DNA of 64,000 nt from Geobacteraceae bacterium (GTDB lineage: Bacteria > Desulfobacterota > Desulfuromonadia > Geobacterales > Pseudopelobacteraceae): contig JAAXTM010000003.1 of assembly GCA_013336525.1 (NCBI GenBank), positions 186,001 through 250,000 of the forward strand. Reading direction: 5' to 3'. Position numbers and translations under genes: made by a program. This document shows positions 45,601 through 53,070 of the stretch, one piece after another. The notes beneath the pieces were generated by a model, which made no database searches, was not told the DNA's origin, and saw only the letters and a list, made by a program, of their open reading frames with translations. Within the stretch, counting starts at the first letter, position 1; each line of letters begins with the position of its first letter.

Positions 45601-47315
45601 ACCGGCCAGTCAGCCGGCCAATTGTTCAGTGCGGCAAGCTCAGCAGATGCTGGCAGCATTTTTACTTCTGTCAAACGTGATGCTGGACGTGTATCGGGGC
45701 TTATCTGCGCCGGATCTGCCTGATAGAAAGACAGATTCCAAAACCTGTCGCTGGCTGCATTCAAAATGCGGAAGCGATAAGCCCTAGGGTCAACTGACAG
45801 GGTAGGAAATGCTGTGCCGTTGACAACAGCTACATCCTGAAATGCCTCCATTCCCATGGATACGTTTGGTGTCCCAGGAACTTTATCAGGTTGGCCAGGT
45901 GCTTCACAATCAGCAAGTACAAACTGATTTGAACTGCTACACCTTTCGTCATAGTAAGGGTTGGAAATTAATCCTATCTCTACACTAGTGGCGGGGTAAA
46001 ATAACGGGCCATACATCCAGCGACCGAAGGGGTTTACTCCGCCTGAGCCGGCCAGTGGATTCTGGGCTGGCATATAGACATGAGGCATCCACAGGTCGCC
46101 TGTTACTGGTGGCCGAATGCCACCTGAAAGAGTGCCGCTGCCCCAGTTCCAGAGGGGATCGGTAACTCTTATTTTGGGTGTAGCTAGTCCTGAAACCGGA
46201 TGAGATACTGTAGTTGCATCTACGAACGTTTTATCCTGAATGATCAATGGTATTTGATCACTAGGAATGATGCCGCGGTCGACTAAATCTTTCTCGTACT
46301 GGTCTGTTATCAGGTAACCGGCAGCTTCGCCCACATATACGTTAAGCCTGGTAATACCAAAAGCATGATCATGGTAGAACATGAGCCGGGCACTTTGTTG
46401 ATTGGTAAAATAATAGGTGTTTGCGCCGGAACCCGGATCTTCCATGTCAGGAACATTCTGTACGCTGACACCACGTTTGTAGGGTGTGGTAGTTTCACCC
46501 GCCGGGGTGATCCATTGATGCGGGGTACCATCGCTGATCCATGGGGTGCGACCGCCATGCAAGTGGATATTTGCGCGGTTCTGTGTATAAAGACCGCATA
46601 AAACAGGGTCGTGAGGAACTTGTAGAGGATCCGCACATGCAGCAGGCCCAATTAAAGGTAATGGACCTTTACCAGCTCCCATGACTGATTCATCAACCGG
46701 GACGAAGAGGTTGCCGCCTGAGCCGGTCGGAAGCGAATTTATGAATTTTACGCGTACCGGGCGGTCTCTCTCTGTGATAATTGTTGGTCCTAGATAACGA
46801 ACAGGCTCAGGAGAGATATTCGTATCTGCGGCTGAACAAACATGCAGGTCTGCACCACATTTATTTTCACTCGGTAACCTTCCTGACGAGATGTTGGTGC
46901 CATTGTTTACCTGTTTATAACCTCGTAGTAACGTACCTGATGTTGCGCCTGTGGTGGGTCCGGTTGTTGCCGGCAGGTCCGAGTGCATACGTTGTCTGAA
47001 TTCAACCAACTCTATTTCATAGTAGTCAGAACCTGGGTAGGTGGTAATGTCTGGTTTTCCAACCGTAAGATATTGCCCGAGTAGGTTTGCCTTAGAGCTC
47101 CCAAGTCCGGGGAGGGCATCGACAAATTTTGCCAGTGGTGGGCTGTTTGCCCAGTTTGCCGTTGTGTAGTAATCCGGAATGCCATTATGGGCATCAAGTG
47201 GGTTGGTTGGTATCGGATAAACCACGGCCCCTGAAATCCGTGGAATACAGAAGAAACAAACCCCTAGAATTATTAAACCTGATATCCACAGATTCTTTGT
47301 TTTTTTTGTCTTCAT
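42684..47315 (-). CDS. Large secreted multicopper oxidase with Ig-like modules and a C-terminal dockerin-like domain
   Basis: A 1543-residue exported protein. All four copper motifs are visible: HLHGG (near 248), FYHDHAFG (near 311), HPIHFHIF (near 910) and WHCHILSHEEMDMM (near 1019), the last with the type-1 Cys and axial Met. Beyond the oxidase (near 30-1045) come fibronectin/Ig-like and PKD-like segments (1060-1470) and a C-terminal pair of dockerin-like repeats (SIADALSVFQHVAG; GNGVVDIADVIIILRRVIG). It resembles the OmpB-type oxidase linked to Fe(III) oxide reduction in Geobacter. It is the second gene of the proposed sigma-54 operon, 28 bp after the small upstream gene. Confidence 0.9.
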   Translation of the reverse strand: MKTKKTKNLWISGLIILGVCFFCIPRISGAVVYPIPTNPLDAHNGIPDYYTTANWANSPPLAKFVDALPGLGSSKANLLGQYLTVGKPDITTYPGSDYYEIELVEFRQRMHSDLPATTGPTTGATSGTLLRGYKQVNNGTNISSGRLPSENKCGADLHVCSAADTNISPEPVRYLGPTIITERDRPVRVKFINSLPTGSGGNLFVPVDESVMGAGKGPLPLIGPAACADPLQVPHDPVLCGLYTQNRANIHLHGGRTPWISDGTPHQWITPAGETTTPYKRGVSVQNVPDMEDPGSGANTYYFTNQQSARLMFYHDHAFGITRLNVYVGEAAGYLITDQYEKDLVDRGIIPSDQIPLIIQDKTFVDATTVSHPVSGLATPKIRVTDPLWNWGSGTLSGGIRPPVTGDLWMPHVYMPAQNPLAGSGGVNPFGRWMYGPLFYPATSVEIGLISNPYYDERCSSSNQFVLADCEAPGQPDKVPGTPNVSMGMEAFQDVAVVNGTAFPTLSVDPRAYRFRILNAASDRFWNLSFYQADPAQISPDTRPASRLTEVKMLPASAELAALNNWPADWPVDGRDGGVPDPAFKGPSFLQIGTEGGFLPAPTVREPQPVTYITDPTAFWVGVVDKTGLALGPAERADVIVDFSAHAGKTLILYNDAPAAWPARVPGYDYYTGAPDMRDSGGYGTGGIFNQITGAWEGGTGPLVGYAPNTRTIMQVIVRPTGSVVDGPYTFDKAKLEKEFTSEAPAVPIINPADPVTGKTKTLFERAQEPIIVGQPAYSTAYPDSNFPINYPWEGVSQINDNYLKFVTLAGEEVIVPMHPKGIHDEQGASFDPVYGRMSGNLAMQLPNPTTLNALLVLYGFSDLPTETINNSTQINVTVGTVVSDPFLGGTTTNLADGTQIWKISHNGVDTHPIHFHIFDVQLINRVGWDGQIALPEANELGWKDTIKISPLMDTIVAVRPRAPALPFGIPNSIRPLNPAIPLDSTMGFNSVDWQTGQARLINGVATPVTNILYNFGWEYVWHCHILSHEEMDMMRPIVLQYEAAIPDPFTIFTATQSGPDVVLNWDDRTPVVYNDPDIELYRNPKNEIGFNVYRSTGGAFPIDGTTGKPTPLNPTRLMANKDLSFTHAAAGVHTDTYMLEAFNAAGSRYAFVRTDGGATVSPAFSVAVTATGVQPFASGAGIPLVATISGLGGVNIDKVEFFDGSNFIGSDAAPQGGPYELTWNGATVGTHSITARVHLNLGGIVTSAPLSVTITGALTASFTSLTTPGGTATPFTRCDDIQFTSTSTAATGSITGSRWLINGKNYTTNTVTTKLPPGIHSVTLAVENSNTGEIAQVTNSITVTGTNAAPTATVVYPGATFAYPAGATTYTVDFDTLNVNTGVITGRGNGSLTLNGTANDTDACDVLSYAWDLDNKNGFEFFTASTPAISYNALKSILGVGSHTMRFVVTDLSGLTDVATATIVVNPNPHDGIIVPGGVTPSIADALSVFQHVAGINTLSATQQLHADVAPLRSDGTPLGNGVVDIADVIIILRRVIGATTW

Positions 47316-47343
47316 AAATTCCCCTTATTGAGGCATGTAATAA

Positions 47344-47616
47344 CTATTTTATTTCAAGAGTAGCTGGGGTTGACTGCTTGACTGCCCTTTTTGCATTATA
47401 AACTTTCAAACGCTCGGCTTTGAGCGCTTCAGCAGCTGCCTTACGCTTGTCCTGAGTGATACGCTGTTCATCCTGCTTACGGAAATTTTCCTTTTTTGCG
47501 GCCAGTTCAGGTGTGAGCGGGCGGTTGTTATCCGCAAATGCGATTCCACCCGAAAAGCACAGCGATATTACCATCACCACTGCCATACCCATAGATCCAA
47601 GCTTCAGGTTTTTCAT
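47344..47616 (-). CDS. Small secreted charged protein
   Basis: A 90-residue exported protein with a signal peptide (near 1-28, ending IAFA) and a mature part that is a highly charged predicted helix rich in Lys, Glu, Arg and Ala (ELAAKKENFRKQDEQRITQ). It is the first gene of the multicopper oxidase operon, and GGAG precedes its ATG. Not a family I recognise; a chaperone or copper-related role is only suggested by position. Confidence 0.65.
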   Translation of the reverse strand: MKNLKLGSMGMAVVMVISLCFSGGIAFADNNRPLTPELAAKKENFRKQDEQRITQDKRKAAAEALKAERLKVYNAKRAVKQSTPATLEIK

Positions 47617-47705
47617 TCTTAATCTCCTTTAGCGGCTGTTATTTTAAAAATCAAACTCAAAACTTATAAAAACATTTTCTGTATGTTGATCTTTGTTGTA
47701 TGGTT

Positions 47706-47721
47706 AGCAGGTATTATGCCA
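47706..47721 (-). promoter_or_regulatory. Sigma-54 promoter of the multicopper oxidase operon
   Basis: On the minus strand TGGCAT-N5-CTGCT, with the GG and GC exactly 12 apart. It lies 90 bp upstream of the first gene, so transcription would start near 47694. Confidence 0.65.
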
Positions 47722-47793
47722 AATCAAACGATGTGCTATGTAGCTGATATAACAAAGTGATTGAGGTAGGTGGGGGATTAGGATGTCAGTTGT

Positions 47794-47822
47794 TGTCTCA
47801 AAATGAGATTTAAAGTCTCATT
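47794..47822. promoter_or_regulatory. Palindromic upstream site, copy 1 (TGTCTCAAAATGAGA)
   Basis: TGTCTCAAAATGAGA (47794-47808) overlaps a second inverted repeat, AATGAGA-N7-TCTCATT (47802-47822). It lies 73 bp upstream of the sigma-54 promoter of the oxidase operon, a usual place for an activator site. The second repeat also sits 11 bp after the stop of the cytochrome fusion gene and could double as a weak terminator. Confidence 0.6.
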
Positions 47823-47832
47823 CCAAGTCGGT

Positions 47833-49557
47833 TTACTGAACGACCCATTCACTTCGGGGAAGCAGCGTCGGGTTTTCACCCGGACCGAGCTGGATAATAT
47901 AACATCCCTTTGATACGTAGCGTTGTCCCGGTCCAAAGCTGAATCGTTCATAGTCGCGCATTACCAGATCCATCTGCATACTCATGACGTCAAACAGATG
48001 ATCGCGGTACAGATTGTCATAGATCATATTCAGTCCTTGAAGAGTTGCCTGTTGGAGCATCGCTGTGGTCCTTGATGCAATCCTGCGATCACCGAAATCT
48101 TTGGCGCCGGTCAGGATCGGAATTTTTGCATCAAAACCACCTGTCTTCGTGCCTACGTAAGGATTCAGGCGGTAAGGGAAGGTGATGAAAACTTTGTTGC
48201 GGATATTTTCAGCAATGTTTGCTGTTTGCCTGCCCAGATAACTTGAGGAGACAAAAACCATCTCAGTGGCGGGAAGCCTGGCTATCAGTGCCGGTAAATT
48301 CTGCAATAGTCCGGCCTCTGTCCAGAACAGCAGCACTCCGGGTTTGTGTTTTGTCAGTATTTTAGCCAGTGCAGCCGGATCGACAAGCTGACTTGCAGTG
48401 AGCGTGATGGTTGTCACCGCTGGACGCCCAACTTCGTTCCAGTTTTTGTCAAAACCTGCTGCCAGCGCCCTGCCGGCAGGAGAGTCCTGAACAATCTGGA
48501 TGATTGGCGTGTCGGCGGAGAGATTCTCCATCCGATTGAGATAACGTGCGACCGCTTCACCTTCCTGAGCAAAGCCTTTGTTGAAATAATATGTGTACCA
48601 TCCGGTTTCAGAGATCACCGGAAAATCGGTAATCGGAAAGAGGCAGGGAAGTCGTTCTGCTTCACAGAAATCGTGAATAGGGCGCCAATCGCTGTTGGAG
48701 ATTCCGCCCAGCACGGCAAAAACCGGCTTGTTGTTATTGTATGCGGCAAGTTGCTTTTGCCAGGTTGTCGGCGGCCCTTTCAGTTCCCAAATATCCAGAG
48801 ATGCCCGGCGGAAGGCGTATTTCATTTCAGCAGTCGGGGTGTAACCGAACTTGATGAAGTCGTTATACATACCCAGCTGTTGGTTTTTTTGAGCAATAAA
48901 TTGTTGCAGCGGCCGGAGCAGCGCCTGCCGGTCCTCCTGACTGACGTCATCAGTTATAATTGTTGCAAATCGGAATTCATCCTTGCTTGCTCCGGGAGAG
49001 GGTTCCTTTGAAAGAAGTTCCAGATAGTTGATCAGTATCGACATGTCGTTATCCGCCAGCGGGTAGCGCGGCATGACATCATTAAAGCTATGCCCAGTCG
49101 GATCGGTACCGAAACGAAGAGCTGTAGCCAGGGTTTCACGGTTATAAGGGGGGCGTTCCAGAACAGTTTTGGCGTAGACGTCGCGTCCGTCCCTGTCAGC
49201 GATCACTCCCAGTGAAGGTGGGCGTATATAAGGTTTGTAGAGTTTGTTTCCTGTCGTCGGCGGGGTGATAACTCCACCCTCAAAAGAGCCGAGTCCGGCG
49301 CGGAGATGGCAGCTGGAACAGGAAAAGGCGGTGCTGTCAACCTCCACATCACCACGGATAAAGGCAGGCATGGGGGCGCCGGATGGGAGTACCCCCTCGC
49401 GGTACATCCGCTCGCCAAGACGCATTATTTCACCCTGCGGGAGGTTGGGTGGGGGGGGAGCTGCGGCAAATAATGATGTCGCTGAGAGAAAAAAGAGCAG
49501 GGTAAAGAGTTCTATCATTAAAAGGGGTGTTTTTAACGTCGGGTAAGAGAGATTCAT
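47833..49557 (-). CDS. Cytochrome c domain fused to a periplasmic binding-protein-like domain
   Basis: A 574-residue exported protein with a signal peptide (near 1-33). A haem domain with CSSCH near residue 80 (FSCSSCHLRAG) has a possible Met ligand further on (HSFNDVMPRYPLADNDM). After residue 190 comes a class I periplasmic-binding-protein-like fold (near 195-540; FAVLGGISNSDWRPIHDFCE, IQIVQDSPAGRALAAGFDKNW). ATG 49557 is preferred; the frame is also open from TTG 49599. It follows SCO1 in one operon. The ligand is unknown; a haem-linked sensor or electron carrier is a guess. Confidence 0.83.
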   Translation of the reverse strand: MNLSYPTLKTPLLMIELFTLLFFLSATSLFAAAPPPPNLPQGEIMRLGERMYREGVLPSGAPMPAFIRGDVEVDSTAFSCSSCHLRAGLGSFEGGVITPPTTGNKLYKPYIRPPSLGVIADRDGRDVYAKTVLERPPYNRETLATALRFGTDPTGHSFNDVMPRYPLADNDMSILINYLELLSKEPSPGASKDEFRFATIITDDVSQEDRQALLRPLQQFIAQKNQQLGMYNDFIKFGYTPTAEMKYAFRRASLDIWELKGPPTTWQKQLAAYNNNKPVFAVLGGISNSDWRPIHDFCEAERLPCLFPITDFPVISETGWYTYYFNKGFAQEGEAVARYLNRMENLSADTPIIQIVQDSPAGRALAAGFDKNWNEVGRPAVTTITLTASQLVDPAALAKILTKHKPGVLLFWTEAGLLQNLPALIARLPATEMVFVSSSYLGRQTANIAENIRNKVFITFPYRLNPYVGTKTGGFDAKIPILTGAKDFGDRRIASRTTAMLQQATLQGLNMIYDNLYRDHLFDVMSMQMDLVMRDYERFSFGPGQRYVSKGCYIIQLGPGENPTLLPRSEWVVQ

Positions 49558-49588
49558 AATCCACCATTCAAAATACAATATCGCCTTT

Positions 49589-50173
49589 TCATTTCCCAAC
49601 GACGCTTTGGTACTCTTCCAAAAACTCCCGAGAGCTCATAATGCCGAACAAACGCACCCAACTGCCGTCTTTGGGGTTACGGATCATGTTCAACGGATAA
49701 TGTGACATTTTGTCCGGAATGTAGGCGTTGAAGGCCCTCATCACGCTGTCAATATCTGTCCTGCTGCCGGTTAAAAAATCCCACCCCGGTTTGGCGCGAT
49801 AGCGTTTCAGGTACTCTTTCATGATTTTTGGGGTATCGTTTTCCGGGTCAATGGTTATTGACACCAACCGGACTTTCTGCCCGGTTACGGCTAACTTGCC
49901 CTGCAGATTGACAAAGCCGGCCGAAAGTACCGGGCAGATAGTGGTGCACGTGCCGTAGATGAAATCAACAATAACCGGTGTATCGCCGGTAAATAAGGAC
50001 TGGAGTCGCACCTTTTTACCGTCCTGATTTACGAGGACAATATCCGGAATGGTGTATTTTTCGACTGTGCGTTTGTAACTTTTGTTTGCGGCATGTGCTG
50101 AATTGGCGGAGAGGGTGGCTGACACAAGTGCGAGCAGTAAAAATAAAACTATTGTTTTTAACGTTACTCTCAT
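49589..50173 (-). CDS. SCO1/SenC copper chaperone
   Basis: A 194-residue thioredoxin-fold protein with a signal peptide (1-29), the copper motif CTTIC (GTCTTICPVLS) and the partner His in MSHYPLNM. SCO proteins deliver copper to the CuA site of cytochrome oxidase or act as thiol reductants. It sits between an FKBP isomerase and the cytochrome fusion, beside the copper oxidase operon, which supports a copper role. Confidence 0.9.
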   Translation of the reverse strand: MRVTLKTIVLFLLLALVSATLSANSAHAANKSYKRTVEKYTIPDIVLVNQDGKKVRLQSLFTGDTPVIVDFIYGTCTTICPVLSAGFVNLQGKLAVTGQKVRLVSITIDPENDTPKIMKEYLKRYRAKPGWDFLTGSRTDIDSVMRAFNAYIPDKMSHYPLNMIRNPKDGSWVRLFGIMSSREFLEEYQSVVGK

Positions 50174-50192
50174 CTGTCACCTGTCAGTTGTG

Positions 50193-50214
50193 TAATTATG
50201 AATTATGAATTATG
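50193..50214. repeat. Short tandem repeat AATTATG x3
   Basis: Three head-to-tail copies of AATTATG in the 54-bp gap between FKBP and SCO1 genes. No function is evident. Confidence 0.5.
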
Positions 50215-50227
50215 AGTCGGTTTTAAA

Positions 50228-50992
50228 TTATTTTTTCATCGGTTCTGCTGGTTTCACAGGTGCCGTTGTTACTGGTTTGGTGGCCTCTATCTGCTTGAAC
50301 TCTAGCAGCTCGACTTCAAATGCCAGGGTAGCACCGGGCAAAATCATCTCACCGGCACCATTTTCACCGTACGCAAGGTCAGGCGGGCAGACCATCTTTG
50401 CTTTTCCGCCCGGTTTCATCTTTTGTACACCTTCGATCCAGCACTTGATGACGTTATCCAACTTAAACTCAAGTGGTTTGCCGCGTTTATAGGAACTGTC
50501 AAATTCTTCGCCGTTAACCAATGTACCGCGATAATTGACTTTAACGACATCAGTTGCCTTGGGGGATTCTCCCTTGCCTTCAACCAGTGAGGTATACACC
50601 ATTCCAGATGCGGTCTTGGTTGCTCCCTTCTCTTTGGCAGCCTTCTCCAGAAAATCCTTGCCTGCCGCGACCTGTTTCTCTCCCGAAACTTTACGACGTG
50701 CTTTAGCCAGTTCCTGAATTTTACCGGTATAAGCAGTCAGTTCCAAACTGCTCTTTTTACCGCTCTGAGCATCCGTTAATCCCTGTTTGACAAGTTCGAA
50801 CTCTGCTGGCGTCAAATTAAAAACGGACAGCGACCGAGATACCGAAAGCCCGATAGCGTACAAAGTCTTCTGATCTTCCGTCATTGCTGTTGGTTCTGCT
50901 GCGTAAAGTGTTGTACCTGAAAGAAGTAGAGCTGCAATGGCAGTTTTTGCAGCAATTGCCTTTAATCTCTTAGCGATTACAGATGAATTCAC
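50228..50992 (-). CDS. Periplasmic FKBP-type peptidyl-prolyl isomerase
   Basis: A 254-residue exported protein with an FkpA/Mip-like helical N-terminal domain (near 35-125; SRSLSVFNLTPAEFELVKQGL) and a C-terminal FKBP domain (near 140-235; VNYRGTLVNGEEFDSSY, KCWIEGVQKMKPGGKAK, GATLAFEVELLEF). It is a folding catalyst for periplasmic or secreted proteins, plausibly including the large oxidase. It follows the REC-only gene by 61 bp in the same direction. Confidence 0.93.
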   Translation of the reverse strand: MNSSVIAKRLKAIAAKTAIAALLLSGTTLYAAEPTAMTEDQKTLYAIGLSVSRSLSVFNLTPAEFELVKQGLTDAQSGKKSSLELTAYTGKIQELAKARRKVSGEKQVAAGKDFLEKAAKEKGATKTASGMVYTSLVEGKGESPKATDVVKVNYRGTLVNGEEFDSSYKRGKPLEFKLDNVIKCWIEGVQKMKPGGKAKMVCPPDLAYGENGAGEMILPGATLAFEVELLEFKQIEATKPVTTAPVKPAEPMKK

Positions 50993-51053
50993 TGTGTGCC
51001 CTCCGTGTATGAAATTGGTGATTCGTGAATATTAGTTACAGATTTCCCGGGTT

Positions 51054-51527
51054 CTAGTCAATCGCAAAGCCTTGTACATAGTCAATTTCCTCTTGTTCAT
51101 CTGCAATAAGATGCAGTGCCCTTAGCAGTGACAGAATCAGTGAAGGCTTGATCGGTTTTTCAAAGTAGTGCGTTGCCCCGAGTTTGTAGGCGGTATTTTC
51201 CAGTTCATCATTTCCGTGGCCGGTAACAAGTATTACTTTTGCCCAAGGTTGCTCTTTTTGAACTACTGACACGAAAAACATACCATCAAAATTGTCGGAT
51301 CCTGCAAAACGTAAATCAGATATGACGGCAAAATATTCATTTTTATTCAACAAAGCAATCGCAGCTTCGACGCTTTCGCATACATCAAAACCAAATCGTT
51401 CGCTTTCAAGTAATTTACTGTAAGCAAAACATATTGCCGGTTCATCATCAACGATCAAAACCCGATGGTTTTCCGGTAAAACAGTGCTAGCTGATGGTGA
51501 ATTGTCGTGATTCTCTTGAAAAGTCAT
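51054..51527 (-). CDS. Single-domain response regulator
   Basis: A 157-residue receiver protein without an output domain: VLIVDDEPAI, phospho-Asp in VISDLRFAG, LVTGHGND and the Lys in FEKPIKP. About 20 extra N-terminal residues (Ser/Asn-rich) precede the domain. It heads the operon with FKBP, SCO1 and the cytochrome fusion. The ATG has no SD: the candidate sigma-54 promoter would start transcription almost at this codon. A TTG at residue 24 is a less likely alternative start. Confidence 0.85.
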   Translation of the reverse strand: MTFQENHDNSPSASTVLPENHRVLIVDDEPAICFAYSKLLESERFGFDVCESVEAAIALLNKNEYFAVISDLRFAGSDNFDGMFFVSVVQKEQPWAKVILVTGHGNDELENTAYKLGATHYFEKPIKPSLILSLLRALHLIADEQEEIDYVQGFAID

Positions 51528-51538
51528 ACTTTGTTATA

Positions 51539-51555
51539 GTCAAGAATCATGCCGG
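51539..51555 (-). promoter_or_regulatory. Candidate sigma-54 promoter for the REC-FKBP-SCO1 operon
   Basis: On the minus strand CCGGCATG-N4-TTGAC: GGCA, the following G and TTG fit the consensus, but the -12 GC is GA. The spacing to the start codon of the REC gene leaves almost no leader. Confidence 0.35.
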
Positions 51556-51634
51556 AATTGTTGGGTTTGAGTTCTAATGATATCGGTGGTTTAGCTGGTT
51601 GTGTGAGGTTGTGCTTTCATATTGATTGAGATTG

Positions 51635-51651
51635 TGTCTCAAAATGAGACA
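51635..51651. promoter_or_regulatory. Palindromic upstream site, copy 2 (TGTCTCA-AAA-TGAGACA)
   Basis: A perfect 7-bp palindrome around AAA. Its first 15 bases are identical to the site at 47794. It lies 80 bp upstream of the candidate promoter at 51539-51555, nearly the same distance as copy 1. Confidence 0.6.
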
Positions 51652-51753
51652 GTCAGGTGAGAATGTGGTTAGATTTCATGAGGCTTAAATTAAGCGCGGT
51701 CGTGGAAACTACGACGCTGATTTATGTGTGTTTTAGAGAGAATCACATTCGTT

Positions 51754-53070
51754 TTACGCATTTATCTGTTTCAGTCTTCGATAGAGTGTTGCCCGTGAAA
51801 TATTGAGGCTTTTTGCTGCCTTTTCTATATCACCACATGACTGCTCCAAGACGGATTTGATATGACTCTCTTCTACTTCTTGAACGGTAAGCCGCTTTGT
51901 TTCAGGTTGATAAAGTCGCTTGTTTGCCAGGCTTGAAAAATGTGCCTGACGAACTGTTGTGCCTTGCGGTGTAAGAAGCAGTGCCCGCTCAAGAATATTC
52001 TTCAGTTCTCGAATGTTGCCGGGCCAGTGATAGTCACGTAGTATCTTCATGATATCTTCACTAAGTACCCCAGAGGTTGAGCCAAGTGAACGGAGCAGAT
52101 AAGCGACAAGTGCCGGCAGATCGTCCATGCGCTCTCTGAGTGATGGCAGGTGAATTGTCATCATGTTGATCCGGTACATGAGATCCTGTCTGAACTGACC
52201 CGAAGAGACCAATGAATCCAAGTCGTGATGTGTCGCACATATCAGGCGAAAATTACTTCTCAGCAGCTTTACATCCCCGAGTCTGCGGTAACTTTTATCC
52301 TCTAAAACTTTGAGAAATTGCGCTTGAACATCGATGCTCATGTCGCCAATTTCATCCAGAAACAGGGTGCCACGGTCGGCAATATCGAGTAGTCCCTTGC
52401 GATCCTGGTCGGCAGATGTAAAGGCGCCCCTGGCATTACCAAAAATTTCTCGCGAGAGCATTTCTCCACGTAGTCCCGAACAATTAACTTCAACACATTC
52501 ATGTGCCGCTCGCGCCCCCTGCTGGTGAATCCATCTTGCCAGCATCCCTTTTCCGGTGCCGGTTTCTCCGGTTATTAGTATCGGGATATCACAAGCTGCG
52601 GCTGCCAGCGCCAGGTTATGGATTTCCTGCATAACTCTGGCTTCTCCGATGAAAAAATCATCTTTCTTCTCAAGCCGCTTACGAGCTGATTGCTGCTTTT
52701 TCAGAATGCCTATTTCGAGCGTTTTGCGTATGAATTCGGCCAGGGCTGCATTGTCAACCGGCTTCGTGAGAAAGTTGTCCGCCCCGCGCTGCATGGCCTC
52801 AACAGCCAGAGGGATGTCGCCTTGGCCGGTTATAACTATGATCGGAATACAGGGGTCGTTTGCCCGTACTATACTAATAAAATCAATACCATTGCCATCA
52901 GGCAGGTTAATGTCGAGAACTATGATGTCAAAACGACTGACTGCCAGTGCCGCAGAAGCTTCAGCTAGATTGGCCGCCTCGAAAATCTCATAACCATCTT
53001 TTGAAAAATAGCGGACAAAACCAAAGCGGGTTGCAGCGTTGTCTTCAATCAACAATACATTAGGCTTCAT
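51754..53070 (-). CDS. Sigma-54-dependent response regulator (NtrC family)
   Basis: A 438-residue regulator: receiver (near 1-120; phospho-Asp in IVLDINLPDGNG), AAA+ domain (Walker A GETGTGKGM; Walker B RGTLFLDEIGDM) and a C-terminal Fis-type HTH (GDIEKAAKSLNISRATLYRRLKQI). The sigma-54 loop reads GAFTSA instead of GAFTGA. Its start overlaps the stop of the upstream kinase by 4 bp, so these are partners. The palindromes at 51635 and 47794 are plausible binding sites. Confidence 0.93.
   Translation of the reverse strand: MKPNVLLIEDNAATRFGFVRYFSKDGYEIFEAANLAEASAALAVSRFDIIVLDINLPDGNGIDFISIVRANDPCIPIIVITGQGDIPLAVEAMQRGADNFLTKPVDNAALAEFIRKTLEIGILKKQQSARKRLEKKDDFFIGEARVMQEIHNLALAAAACDIPILITGETGTGKGMLARWIHQQGARAAHECVEVNCSGLRGEMLSREIFGNARGAFTSADQDRKGLLDIADRGTLFLDEIGDMSIDVQAQFLKVLEDKSYRRLGDVKLLRSNFRLICATHHDLDSLVSSGQFRQDLMYRINMMTIHLPSLRERMDDLPALVAYLLRSLGSTSGVLSEDIMKILRDYHWPGNIRELKNILERALLLTPQGTTVRQAHFSSLANKRLYQPETKRLTVQEVEESHIKSVLEQSCGDIEKAAKSLNISRATLYRRLKQINA

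Noticed and set aside
48346-49011. Plus-strand open frame of 221 codons opposite the cytochrome fusion gene
   Set aside because: The minus-strand gene has haem and binding-protein motifs; the opposite frame has none.
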